From an uncultured Acetatifactor sp. (GTDB lineage: Bacteria; Bacillota; Clostridia; Lachnospirales; Lachnospiraceae): a stretch of DNA of 32,123 bases. Positions 1 to 7,410 of the stretch are shown here, in pieces (the first letter of the stretch is position 1; the number at the start of each line of letters is the position of its first letter). Location of the stretch: positions 1 to 32,123 of the forward strand of contig CAJUFI010000054.1 of NCBI GenBank assembly GCA_910585665.1, in the 5' to 3' direction. Position numbers and translations under genes: made by a program. Under the pieces are notes generated by a model, which had not been told where the DNA came from, did no database searches, and saw nothing but the letters and a program-made list of their open reading frames with translations.

Positions 1-53
1 GAAATACAACGAAAACGGCTATAAACTCGCATCAGTTATTTGTAGACAATTCC
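1..53 (+). repeat. Partial copy of a 100-bp palindromic (MITE-like) repeat
   Basis: These 53 bases match the last 53 bases of the complete element at 2821-2920 with one mismatch (position 17, G against A). The copy ends in the same terminal sequence, GACAATTCC. Its left half lies outside the window. Both copies point the same way, so the membrane protein and beta-lactamase genes lie between direct repeats. Confidence 0.85.
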
Positions 54-144
54 ATGCCCTGCAGAATTGGGGGATTTGTATCGAAAATCCGAGAAAGATA
101 TCATGGCCTGTACCGGGGCGGAGAAAGTGCTGTTCCGTTTTTAG
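46..144 (+). pseudogene. Possible 3' remnant of an unknown gene next to the repeat
   Basis: An open frame runs out of the repeat end and stops with TAG at 142-144. It has no start codon with a ribosome site. The C-terminal residues read as an ordinary charged tail (LYRKSEKDIMACTGAEK, then VLFRF). It may be the end of a gene cut by the repeat insertion. I do not recognise the family, and chance cannot be excluded. Confidence 0.2.
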
Positions 145-195
145 TTACCTGCAGCGCAGCGCCCGCCCTGGCGGCTGTCTGCTGATTCGCCGTCA

Positions 196-260
196 GATAG
201 CCGTTATTCCTGTGAGAACCGGACTTCCCACCGTCCTCCCAGGAACAACGGCCATCTATC
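196..260. other. Intergenic inverted repeat
   Basis: The arms at 196-212 and 240-260 are complementary (GATAGCCGTTATTCCTG against CAGGAACAACGGCCATCTATC without its 3-base bulge), giving about 16 pairs around a 27-base loop. No T-run follows on either strand, so it is not an obvious intrinsic terminator. It lies downstream of the minus-strand gene ending at 278 and may be an RNA structure or a relic repeat. Confidence 0.4.
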
Positions 261-277
261 AGCAAAAACCTGCGGTT

Positions 278-871
278 TCATTCTACCGAAAAATGTATAG
301 CAGATAAAATACTGACAGGACAAAAGTATAAACACCAAAACTCCAATACCGCTATACCGATCCACGTCGGACTATCTGGTTTGAATACACCAAGCATAGG
401 CATAATCAAACAGGAGATAAAAAACACTCCATGTATCATGAGAAGATATTTCAGCCCTTTATCTATTTTTGTCCGTGCTTTGATAGTCAGTCCCGCAAAA
501 AATGTGGCCAATGACATAACCCCATAGCCCAACAGGTCATAGTTAAACAGAAGCCCAAATTGTTGAAAATCCAGAAGAATAGCAGCCTGCTCTGTCAAAT
601 CATTTAATCGTACGGTGGTGAGTTGCGCAAAATAAACCAACAAAATGACAGTAGCATATATGACGGAAAAAGCCACCGAAACATAGCCCGCTGCTTTCAC
701 TTCCTTCTCGGCACAATAAGCATATCCGCACATCATCAGCACAAAGCTAAACGCAATGAACATAGACGAAAAATAGCTTCCCTCCTGAAAACCAAATAAC
801 ATGGACAGGGCAAAGCAGAGTACTGCAATGAAATTTGCAATAGAGCCATACACACCGATTTTCTTATTCAT
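278..871 (-). CDS. Six-helix membrane protein of unknown function
   Basis: A 197-residue hydrophobic protein beginning MNKKIGVYGSIANF. Hydrophobic stretches at about residues 7-25, 32-50, 60-82, 112-132, 142-162 and 168-190 suggest six membrane helices. There are no cytoplasmic domains or catalytic motifs that I can see. I chose the ATG at 871 over an upstream in-frame TTG because the family start looks like MNKK and a purine-rich GGGAAGGG lies upstream. The gene stands alone; the hydrolase gene upstream on the same strand ends 42 bases before it. It resembles small integral membrane proteins common in Lachnospiraceae, but I cannot name a family. Confidence 0.75.
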   Translation of the reverse strand: MNKKIGVYGSIANFIAVLCFALSMLFGFQEGSYFSSMFIAFSFVLMMCGYAYCAEKEVKAAGYVSVAFSVIYATVILLVYFAQLTTVRLNDLTEQAAILLDFQQFGLLFNYDLLGYGVMSLATFFAGLTIKARTKIDKGLKYLLMIHGVFFISCLIMPMLGVFKPDSPTWIGIAVLEFWCLYFCPVSILSAIHFSVE

Positions 872-913
872 CCGCCTGCCATCATCCCTTCCCAAAAAAT
901 AAACCAGTTTACC

Positions 914-2803
914 CTATTTTTCCTCAGCCCTGTACCTGTCAGTCCCTGTGCACAGCCAGAACTGCTCTCCCTCCTGTTCCAGACGGAAAACAATCCCGTC
1001 CCTGTCCGTCTCTGAAATCAGGCAAGTTTCATTTTCCTTTTGCGGATCACATACAAGGGGCACAACAGGGTATTCCTCATGGTCTGTGGTAAACAACAGC
1101 ACATTTTCCTCATTGACGGCTTCCAGGCATATTTTGTGGAAGACAGCATCCTCTCCTTCCGCTGTAAAACAGGTTCCCACCAGACCGGGCCAAAGTGTTC
1201 CCGGGGCAGGATATCCGCTGTTTTTCTGGCAGAAAGCCTCGCCCCACCTGATATAGTAGATATTTCCGTTATATTCCTCCGCCAGAATTTTGTCATACTC
1301 ACCTTTTGCAAAGCATTTCCCATCCCACTGAAAATCGCTTAATTCCTCTTCCTTTTTCCAGAGGCCCTCTTCCAGGATTTCCGTATTTAACGTATTTTCA
1401 CAAACGGAAAAACGATAGGCTCTGCAGCTGCCGTATGCCAGTCCGCTGTATTTGCGGGAAATATCCAGGGGCACCTTCTCTTCCATACCCGGCTCCACGG
1501 CAGCAGAGGCTTTTGCCTGTTCCCCGGCTTCCCCGTTTTCGGCGCTGCCTGCCTCCACAGATTCCTCTTTTTCCGCACTGCCTGCCTCCCCGGATTCCTC
1601 TTTTTCCGCACTGCCTGCCTCCCCGGATTCCTCTTTTTCCGCACCTTCCCCGGTCTCCTGGGGATTCCGGTCAGCCCCGGCTCTGTCTCCGTGTTCAGCT
1701 TCTCCCTTCCGCTCCTCTTCCAAGACTTTCAGGGCTTCCCTTCCAATGTCTTCCAACACCTCAAGCCACCAGATATCGCCGTCACTGGTAGCCGCAACAG
1801 CCAGCGACAGCCTCCGGGCAGGACTCACCAGAAGGTAACTCTCAAACTGCTCCGTGCCGCCGTCCTTTACCACTGCCCCTTCTCCCAACGGAATCCGGTT
1901 TCTGGTGTAAAGAGAATCCCACCCCAGGCAGAAATTGGACGCATCGTATGCTCCCTGGAGAAAAGTCACCCCCTGGGGACGCCTGGTCTCATCCAGACAA
2001 TCCTGCCCGATGATCCCATGGGAATCAATAAAAAGGGAACCGAACAGGGCGCACTCCGGAATTGTGGTATGAATTGCGCCTGCGCCGAAGCAGTTATAAT
2101 ATTCCGGTTCATTTCCCCTGCAGGAGACCTTTACATAGCCTTCCGCAAGCCGCCTTCCGGCTCCCACGGAGGAAAGCCCCGCCGGCAGCGCGATCTCTTC
2201 CCTCAACCACTGAATATACGGCTCCCCTGTCACCGCCTCCACCACTTCCGCAAGCAGGTCAAAGCCGTCATTGCTGTAACTGGAAAAACTGCCCGGCCTG
2301 GCACGCAGCTTCATGGAACCCCAATATTCCGGCGTATTCCGGTATTTTCCCGTAAACAACGCCTCCCCTTCCTCCGGCACAAGATGATCATGAAGATTGG
2401 TTCCCGGTATGCCGGAGGAATGATTCAAAAGCATCCTGACAGTGATTTCCCTGTAACGTTCATCCGCCAGTTTCCAGTCCGGCAGATAAGTATTCACCGG
2501 TTCGTCCAGACATACCTTGCCCTCCTGCACCAGTTTCATAATGGCCGCCGTCACATAAACCTTTGACACGGACCCGATGTTATATAAATCGTCCACCCTG
2601 GCTTCGCTGTTCTCGAATCCCCTTGTTCCTGCGCAGGCTGCCGCCAGAAGCTCACCCTCCGCACAGACGGCTGCACACACCGCCGTGATTCCCGTTTCCC
2701 GAAGAATATTATCCAGTTTCTCCTGTATCCACTCCGCCAGTGCCGGGCTGCTTCCGCTGCGCCTGCCGCCTGTCTCCTTAAATACTTTCTTCTTATCAGA
2801 CAT
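914..2803 (-). CDS. Beta-lactamase family (class C-like) serine hydrolase with C-terminal extension
   Basis: A 629-residue protein of the serine beta-lactamase/penicillin-binding fold. Visible motifs are S78-V-S-K81 (nucleophile Ser and Lys in NIGSVSKVYV), Y176-S-N178, the family HSSGIPG near 128, and KDGG near 345, in place of the usual K/H-x-G. Family members are DD-peptidases, esterases or beta-lactamases, and the substrate here is unknown. I see no signal peptide, so a cytoplasmic location is possible. Residues about 390-450 form an acidic low-complexity linker with three 11-residue repeats. A further domain of about 180 residues follows and may be a beta-rich accessory domain. The start at 2803 has AGAGGAG eight bases upstream. 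A longer frame reaching into the repeat at 2821 is not used. Confidence 0.88.
   Translation of the reverse strand: MSDKKKVFKETGGRRSGSSPALAEWIQEKLDNILRETGITAVCAAVCAEGELLAAACAGTRGFENSEARVDDLYNIGSVSKVYVTAAIMKLVQEGKVCLDEPVNTYLPDWKLADERYREITVRMLLNHSSGIPGTNLHDHLVPEEGEALFTGKYRNTPEYWGSMKLRARPGSFSSYSNDGFDLLAEVVEAVTGEPYIQWLREEIALPAGLSSVGAGRRLAEGYVKVSCRGNEPEYYNCFGAGAIHTTIPECALFGSLFIDSHGIIGQDCLDETRRPQGVTFLQGAYDASNFCLGWDSLYTRNRIPLGEGAVVKDGGTEQFESYLLVSPARRLSLAVAATSDGDIWWLEVLEDIGREALKVLEEERKGEAEHGDRAGADRNPQETGEGAEKEESGEAGSAEKEESGEAGSAEKEESVEAGSAENGEAGEQAKASAAVEPGMEEKVPLDISRKYSGLAYGSCRAYRFSVCENTLNTEILEEGLWKKEEELSDFQWDGKCFAKGEYDKILAEEYNGNIYYIRWGEAFCQKNSGYPAPGTLWPGLVGTCFTAEGEDAVFHKICLEAVNEENVLLFTTDHEEYPVVPLVCDPQKENETCLISETDRDGIVFRLEQEGEQFWLCTGTDRYRAEEK
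1542..1640 (-). repeat. Three tandem 33-bp units inside the hydrolase linker
   Basis: Units at 1542-1574, 1575-1607 and 1608-1640. The last two are identical and the first differs at a few positions. They encode KEESGEAGSAE-type repeats, so the unit length keeps the reading frame and copy number can vary harmlessly. Confidence 0.9.
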
Positions 2804-2820
2804 TTTCGCATCTCCTCTTA

Positions 2821-2920
2821 GGACTTGTCGGAAAATAACTGATGCAACTTGTTTAGGAGAAAGCCCGGAAATACAACGAAAACAGCTATAAACTCGCATC
2901 AGTTATTTGTAGACAATTCC
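2821..2920 (+). repeat. 100-bp palindromic MITE-like element with TTA target duplication
   Basis: The two ends are inverted repeats: the first 25 bases match the reverse complement of the last 25 at 21 positions (core AAATAACTGATGC). TTA precedes the left end (2818-2820) and TTA follows the right end (2921-2923), which fits a 3-bp target duplication. The element carries no gene. It sits in the leader of the hydrolase gene, between a likely -10 box near 2951 and the ribosome site just left of 2821. A second copy is at position 1. Confidence 0.75.
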
Positions 2921-2950
2921 TTACTATGCTTCTCTCCTTTTTCCTGTTTC

Positions 2951-2956
2951 ATTATA
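2951..2956 (-). promoter_or_regulatory. Likely -10 box for the serine hydrolase gene
   Basis: Reads TATAAT on the minus strand and is followed downstream by the repeat element and then the hydrolase gene. No good -35 hexamer is visible at 17 bases, so this is a weak call. Confidence 0.35.
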
Positions 2957-3058
2957 CAGCATCCATTCCCTGTTTTCTACTGCCATTTGCATAAAAATGG
3001 GAAGAAAAATGCCCGTAAATTTCTTTTAAAACCTGTTCCATGCCGCAACCAACTATAG

Positions 3059-3064
3059 TATAAT
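3059..3064 (+). promoter_or_regulatory. Likely -10 box for the XRE regulator gene
   Basis: A perfect TATAAT lies 22 bases before the start codon at 3087, with GGAGG between them. The -35 region is poor, as expected for a regulated or weak promoter. Confidence 0.4.
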
Positions 3065-3086
3065 TGGGGTAAAACGGAGGATATGG

Positions 3087-3572
3087 ATGATGAGCCTGAC
3101 AATTGGAGAAAAAATAGCCGCCCTTAGAAAAGCCAAAAACATTACCCAGACACAACTTGCGGAATATCTGTTTCTGGTACCCCAGACCATATCCAAATGG
3201 GAGGTTGGAAACGGCACGCCGGACGTAACCCTGCTGCCGAGAATTGCGGATTTTTTCGGGGTGAGCATGGACGAATTATTCGGAAGGTCCCCCGTGGACA
3301 GGGCAATTGACCTGGTGCTGCGATATTCTGTTTTGAGAGACGATGTTTCTTTCCGGGAAGCCATGGACTGTCTCGACTCGCAGCTTCAGACCATAGACAG
3401 GCAATTGGAAAACAGCATCGGAGATACAGCAGAACTGGAGCGGGATAAAATCAGACTGGAAAGCAATAAAATGCATTTGCTGCCTGTGCAATTTTGCGGA
3501 CCCTGCGTACATCCCTCGACTCTTTCCATTCTATATTTTGACTCTCTGCCATTTCGTGACCTCCAGTTTTAA
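3087..3572 (+). CDS. XRE-family HTH transcriptional regulator, C-terminally truncated
   Basis: A 161-residue frame. Residues about 5-62 are a classic XRE DNA-binding domain (IGEKIAALRKAKNITQTQLA, then SKWEVGNGTPD). A coiled-coil region follows to about residue 130. Related regulators continue well beyond this point. Here the last 30 residues are unlike the family, and the DNA encoding them reads, on the other strand, as the beginning of a different gene (3517-3552). So the gene appears to have lost its 3' part at a deletion junction near 3490-3515. GGAGG lies upstream; ATG at 3087 or 3090 is possible. It may have controlled the exporter that follows. DNA binding could survive, but the sensing part is missing. 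Confidence 0.75.
   Translation: MMSLTIGEKIAALRKAKNITQTQLAEYLFLVPQTISKWEVGNGTPDVTLLPRIADFFGVSMDELFGRSPVDRAIDLVLRYSVLRDDVSFREAMDCLDSQLQTIDRQLENSIGDTAELERDKIRLESNKMHLLPVQFCGPCVHPSTLSILYFDSLPFRDLQF
3517..3552 (-). pseudogene. 5' scrap of an AlbA_2-type ATP-binding protein gene
   Basis: The minus strand carries GGAGG, seven bases, then an ATG that opens MAESQNIEWKES. This matches the characteristic beginning (..QNIEWKESW) of AlbA_2/divergent AAA-4 proteins. The similarity is lost after about 12-14 codons, where the frame runs into the truncated XRE gene. It is too short to function. The call rests on recognising the N-terminal motif with its ribosome site. Confidence 0.5.
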
Positions 3573-3701
3573 TCTTTATATAAAAAAGCGTTTATATACA
3601 ATGCTCTGTTGTAATGAATGCAACCGCAGATTGCTTGGAAACCATTTCCCCATAAGGTATTCTGTAAATATCCAAAAACAAAGGAAAAGGAGTAAATGCA
3701 T

Positions 3702-5366
3702 ATGTATCGTTATCTGTTGCGGAAAAAGGGATATTGTGTATTATTCGCGGCGCTGCTTGTGGCCAACTGCGTTGCAGGTCCCTTATTCTCTCTGGTCATG
3801 AGCGCGTTGGTGGACTGTGCGGGAAAAAATGCGGAGGTGCTGTTTCGGACGCTTCTGGGAGGGATTGGGTACGCGGTAATTTACAATCTTCTGGCCCTGT
3901 CTTACCGCTGCATGAAGACCTGGATTTTGACGGACGCAAGGTATTCTCTGAAAAGAGACATTTTTGCTGCACTGATGAACAGGAGCGTGGCGGATTTCGA
4001 CGCCGGGAGCAGCGCGGAATACATGAACGAACTTAGCAATAACCTGAACCAGTTTGAAAATGTGTACTGGAGCAATCATCTGCATCTGTTTGAATGCCTG
4101 ATGTCCTTTATCGCCGCAGCCGCAATCTGCATCTCCCTGCAGCCGCTTCTGCTTGTACTGATGCTCTTCCTGGCGCTGCTTTCCATGGGCGTAACCAGGC
4201 TGACAACATCCCCTCTTGAGAAAAGTATGGAGAGCTTTGCCGAAAGCGCGAAGGCCTATACAGGGGAAATCCGGGATGATTTCGCCGGATTCCGTTTAAT
4301 TCGTTCTTATGGAATCCTGCCCCTCATTCTGCGGAAACATGATAATAAGAACCGCGCCATGGAGACGGCTAACAGACAAAACATAAACTGCAGAATGGTA
4401 TGCGCTTATGCGGGAAATTTTGTGGGACTGCTTTCTACTGTACTGGTGATGGCTATGGCGTCTTATTTTTCGCTGAAAGGAATGTTTTCCGCGGGAATGG
4501 TGATTGCCTTCGGACATTTGATTGGACAAATCATCTCTCCCATCGAATCCATGCCCTCCATTGTGGCTAATTTCCGCGCCTCCAGGCCTCTGGAAAAACG
4601 GTTTCGGCATTTATTGGGAGAAAATATCACATCCCGGAATTTGCTGATCCAGACGCTTTCCACGAAAGATGCCGACATTCCGAAAGCAAACGGCTTCCGG
4701 GAGGAAATCATCCTGGATAAGCTTTCTTTCAGATATGAAACCCTTTCCAGGGAAGTCCTCCGCAATCTCTCCTTCCGTTTCCGGACAGGAAAGCATTATG
4801 CCGTTATCGGAAAAAGCGGCTGCGGAAAGAGTACGCTTCTTTCCCTGCTTCTGGGGCACTATCCCAATTACAGCGGCAGCATCCGTTATGACGGCGTGGA
4901 ATTGAGGGAACTGACACGGGAGTATCTGGGAAATACGGTGGCATATGTCTCCCAGGATACCTTTTTGTTTCAGGACACAATTCAAAATAATATCACTCTA
5001 TATCATGAAGAATACACCCCGCAGGAAATCGAAGCCGTCCTGGAGCAGGCAGGATTGAAGGGGCTTGTGGATTCTCTTCCGGAGGGGCTTTCCGCCATGG
5101 TGGAGGAAAACGGTAAAAACTTTTCAGGCGGCGAAAAGCAGCGCTTCAGTCTCGCCAGAGCGCTGCTTAGGAAGAGCCGGGTACTGCTGTTGGATGAATT
5201 TACCGCCAATCTGGACAAAGAAACGGCAGAAAAAATCGAAGAACAGGTCATGGGACTTAAAGACTGTCTTATCATCACAGTCACGCACCGTCTGACTCCG
5301 GATATGCATTCACGATATGACGGAATTCTGGACCTGACGCAGACAGGGAACGGTGCTGTATTATGA
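3702..5366 (+). CDS. ABC exporter, fused membrane and ATPase domains
   Basis: A half-transporter of 554 residues (type I exporter architecture). Residues about 1-300 hold six predicted membrane helices. The nucleotide-binding domain has Walker A GKSGCGKST, a Q-loop in VSQDTF, signature FSGGEKQR, Walker B VLLLDEF and the H-loop in VTHRL. It should work as a dimer, exporting a lipid, drug or peptide; the substrate cannot be read from the sequence. An ATG at 3696 is also in frame, but AAGGAG at 3687-3692 is nine bases from the ATG at 3702 and only three from the first, so I prefer 3702. The truncated XRE regulator lies just upstream on the same strand. Confidence 0.9.
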   Translation: MYRYLLRKKGYCVLFAALLVANCVAGPLFSLVMSALVDCAGKNAEVLFRTLLGGIGYAVIYNLLALSYRCMKTWILTDARYSLKRDIFAALMNRSVADFDAGSSAEYMNELSNNLNQFENVYWSNHLHLFECLMSFIAAAAICISLQPLLLVLMLFLALLSMGVTRLTTSPLEKSMESFAESAKAYTGEIRDDFAGFRLIRSYGILPLILRKHDNKNRAMETANRQNINCRMVCAYAGNFVGLLSTVLVMAMASYFSLKGMFSAGMVIAFGHLIGQIISPIESMPSIVANFRASRPLEKRFRHLLGENITSRNLLIQTLSTKDADIPKANGFREEIILDKLSFRYETLSREVLRNLSFRFRTGKHYAVIGKSGCGKSTLLSLLLGHYPNYSGSIRYDGVELRELTREYLGNTVAYVSQDTFLFQDTIQNNITLYHEEYTPQEIEAVLEQAGLKGLVDSLPEGLSAMVEENGKNFSGGEKQRFSLARALLRKSRVLLLDEFTANLDKETAEKIEEQVMGLKDCLIITVTHRLTPDMHSRYDGILDLTQTGNGAVL

Positions 5367-5395
5367 ATTCCTGCCCACGCCGCAACGGGCAAACC

Positions 5396-5432
5396 ACGCT
5401 CATTGCCCATTTTTTCCGGCCGCAATGAGCGT
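5396..5432. other. Perfect 11-bp inverted repeat after the exporter gene
   Basis: ACGCTCATTGC (5396-5406) and GCAATGAGCGT (5422-5432) pair around a 15-base loop. There is no T-run after the stem on the plus strand, so termination is possible but not canonical. The right arm overlaps the methyltransferase scrap. Confidence 0.45.
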
Positions 5433-5576
5433 TGCGCCATCCGGATTATCCAGTACTTTTTCAATCACAAACCCTGCGTCCTGTATGAGTTCCGTTTCAT
5501 GCTCCAGGGTCAACGGAATATCAAAATGAACAAAACGCTCATCCGGTATTCCGGACCGCTTTTTCGCCTGATTATT
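5400..5576 (-). pseudogene. 3' end of a class I SAM-dependent methyltransferase gene
   Basis: A 58-codon frame without a start ends at TGA 5400-5402. Its peptide (RSGIPDERFVHFDIPLTLEH, then GFVIEKVLDNPDGATLIAAG) matches the C-terminal strand and helix region of class I methyltransferases of the type common in clostridia. The upstream part, including the SAM-binding site, is absent: a stop codon and unrelated sequence follow at about 5577. It is a leftover tail, not a functional gene. Confidence 0.65.
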
Positions 5577-5630
5577 TTAGTCCCCGATGGGAAAAGTGTT
5601 TCCACTGTTTTCACAAGTGCTTCGTATGGT

Positions 5631-6620
5631 TCAAAATGCAAAAGGAAATTCGAATTCTTCTCCTACAGAAAAGGGAGACTCTCCCGCTGTCTCGGTAACT
5701 TTGAAACTTGCGCCATCCCATCCGTTCAGTTTGATTGTTCCTTTTATACTTCCATCATCTGATGTGAAAATCAGTTCTCCGTTTCCATTGTCAACAAAAG
5801 TTCCCTCTGCTCCACCCTGTCTGTAAATGGAGATACTCGCTTCGTCTTCTCCTTCCCATCCCTGTTGAGTGTTCAGGAAGCTGTATACGCTGCCGGTTCC
5901 CTGATTGTCCACAAACAAACCGTACTTTGCTGATTTTTCCGGCATGACAAAGGATTCCCCCCTTATCTTTGCCAGCTCATTTGCAAGAACATAAGCCCTG
6001 TTCTTTGTAATCTCCTCCAGGAAGGAATTCTGAAGAAGCGGAAACATGCTGCCATTTTCCTCCCTGGACCCAAGGCTCAGCAATGTCACTTCTTCCTTCA
6101 TGGCTACCCAGTTCCGCTGTTCTTCAAGGAACTTCTCCTTTGTCTCCTGATCTGCGGAATCACTGAATCTGCTCCAAATACTGTTTAATTCCGTATCCCA
6201 TATGACGAAAAACCATTTGGACGACAGATTCATCTCGCTCTGGGTTTGAGCTGCCTCTGCTAACGGAGTATACTTTTGAATAATCTGTTCCATATTCTCC
6301 AATTCCTTCTGCAGAGATGCGGAACCTGATACCACATCATCAACATCCGCCTTGATATCCTCCGAATAGTCATAAGTGAAATCGATTTTCAGCTGATCAT
6401 TCAATTCCATATCCTGGTTTTCCTGATTATCCTGGTTTTCCTGATTATCCTGGTTTTCACTGCTTTCAAGGTTGGATGGCTCTTCGGCTTGAGAGGATTC
6501 GCATTCCATGCGCAGTTCATTGATTTCCGTTCCTTCATTGCTTTCTGTCCCCTCTTTGCCGCAACCCGTGCAAAGTCCGGCCATTAGGATCAATGCCAGC
6601 AGATAAATTCTTTTTTTCAT
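5631..6620 (-). CDS. Lipoprotein with LprI-like (DUF1311) region
   Basis: A 329-residue secreted lipoprotein. The N-terminus MKKRIYLLALILMAGLCTGC is a signal peptide with lipobox LCTGC, so the mature protein is membrane-anchored at Cys20. An Asn/Gln/Asp/Glu-rich repeat follows (about residues 50-70). The central region with conserved Trp residues (NSIWSRFSD.., EEQRNWVAMK) resembles LprI/DUF1311 domains, which in some bacteria inhibit lysozyme. The last 100 residues may form a beta-sheet domain. The start at 6620 was chosen because the signal peptide begins there; AGAGG lies upstream. A related lipoprotein occurs at 21454-22596. Function is unproven. Confidence 0.82.
   Translation of the reverse strand: MKKRIYLLALILMAGLCTGCGKEGTESNEGTEINELRMECESSQAEEPSNLESSENQDNQENQDNQENQDMELNDQLKIDFTYDYSEDIKADVDDVVSGSASLQKELENMEQIIQKYTPLAEAAQTQSEMNLSSKWFFVIWDTELNSIWSRFSDSADQETKEKFLEEQRNWVAMKEEVTLLSLGSREENGSMFPLLQNSFLEEITKNRAYVLANELAKIRGESFVMPEKSAKYGLFVDNQGTGSVYSFLNTQQGWEGEDEASISIYRQGGAEGTFVDNGNGELIFTSDDGSIKGTIKLNGWDGASFKVTETAGESPFSVGEEFEFPFAF
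6411..6458 (-). repeat. Tandem 18-bp units in the lipoprotein gene
   Basis: Two full units (6411-6428, 6429-6446) and a 12-base partial unit encode the NQDNQE repeat. The frame is kept. Confidence 0.9.
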
Positions 6621-6735
6621 ATGCTTTATTTTCCTCTCTTTCCTGATTGTTAAACATTCTTCGAAACACTGACGAATATAAGGATAACACTTACGAAAAT
6701 AAAATTCAATATCCATACCCACTTATTTCCTAAAT

Positions 6736-7410
6736 TCATTGTATAGCCAAACACACTTCGCGGTCTCTTGATTCTTCTCTGTTGAAATTACCCCACATAT
6801 TCCGAAACAGGCAGAAAATCAGATTGGATAAACTCCCCCAGAAGCCAAGCGTGACAGCCATGCCCGCTAAATATACGAAAAACCGGCACATTTCACTTTT
6901 TGAACCATAGGTATCTGCACAGCATGTGAAAGCAAGGATTGCCATGGGCGCTTCCAATGTAATCCCTATTTCGTTGGAATAGGCCACCCCTCTGACAAGG
7001 CTTAAGACCAGGGCAAAAAATACCGCGTAAGCCTGTTTGAGAAAGGTCAGGGAAGTGCCGTAATATCCAAAGATGCCTTCCCCATTTCTGCTCCTGATAA
7101 TCAATGCACAGCTCCCCCTGGAAGCACACTTCTCTCTTTTCTTTGCGCCGTGTCTCCCGGAAGAAAGCCCGTTTACCACGTCCTGTTCGTCTACCCGTGC
7201 GGTCAGAAATAAAATCGGGCAATCTGCTTTATCCCGCACTATTTTCCTCCTTGTGTTACATAATTGCCACACAGTATGATTTTTGTCAAAAATATGATCG
7301 TAAACAGGCCTGTCCCAGCCAAAACTCTGGAAAAGATCATCATTTTCTATTAGGACTGAATCAGCGGAACCCTTTGATTTTACGGGCTTCTTGCTAACGT
7401 AACCTTATTA
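6736..7410 (-). pseudogene. Composite of response-regulator and ABC-permease fragments
   Basis: Several gene pieces are joined. The frame begins at about 7410 without a start codon; residues up to NHTVWQLCNT are unrecognised. It then reads CPILFLTARVDEQDVVNGL, the beta-4/alpha-4 region of an OmpR-type receiver domain. Directly after, another frame reads VCFQGELCIDYQEQK, which looks like the linker and first strand of the same regulator's DNA-binding domain, so the part between was deleted. From about residue 75 of the 178-residue frame the protein becomes hydrophobic (EIGITLEAPMAILAFTCCAD) and resembles one part of a bacitracin/lantibiotic-type ABC permease. No piece is complete. Confidence 0.6.
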
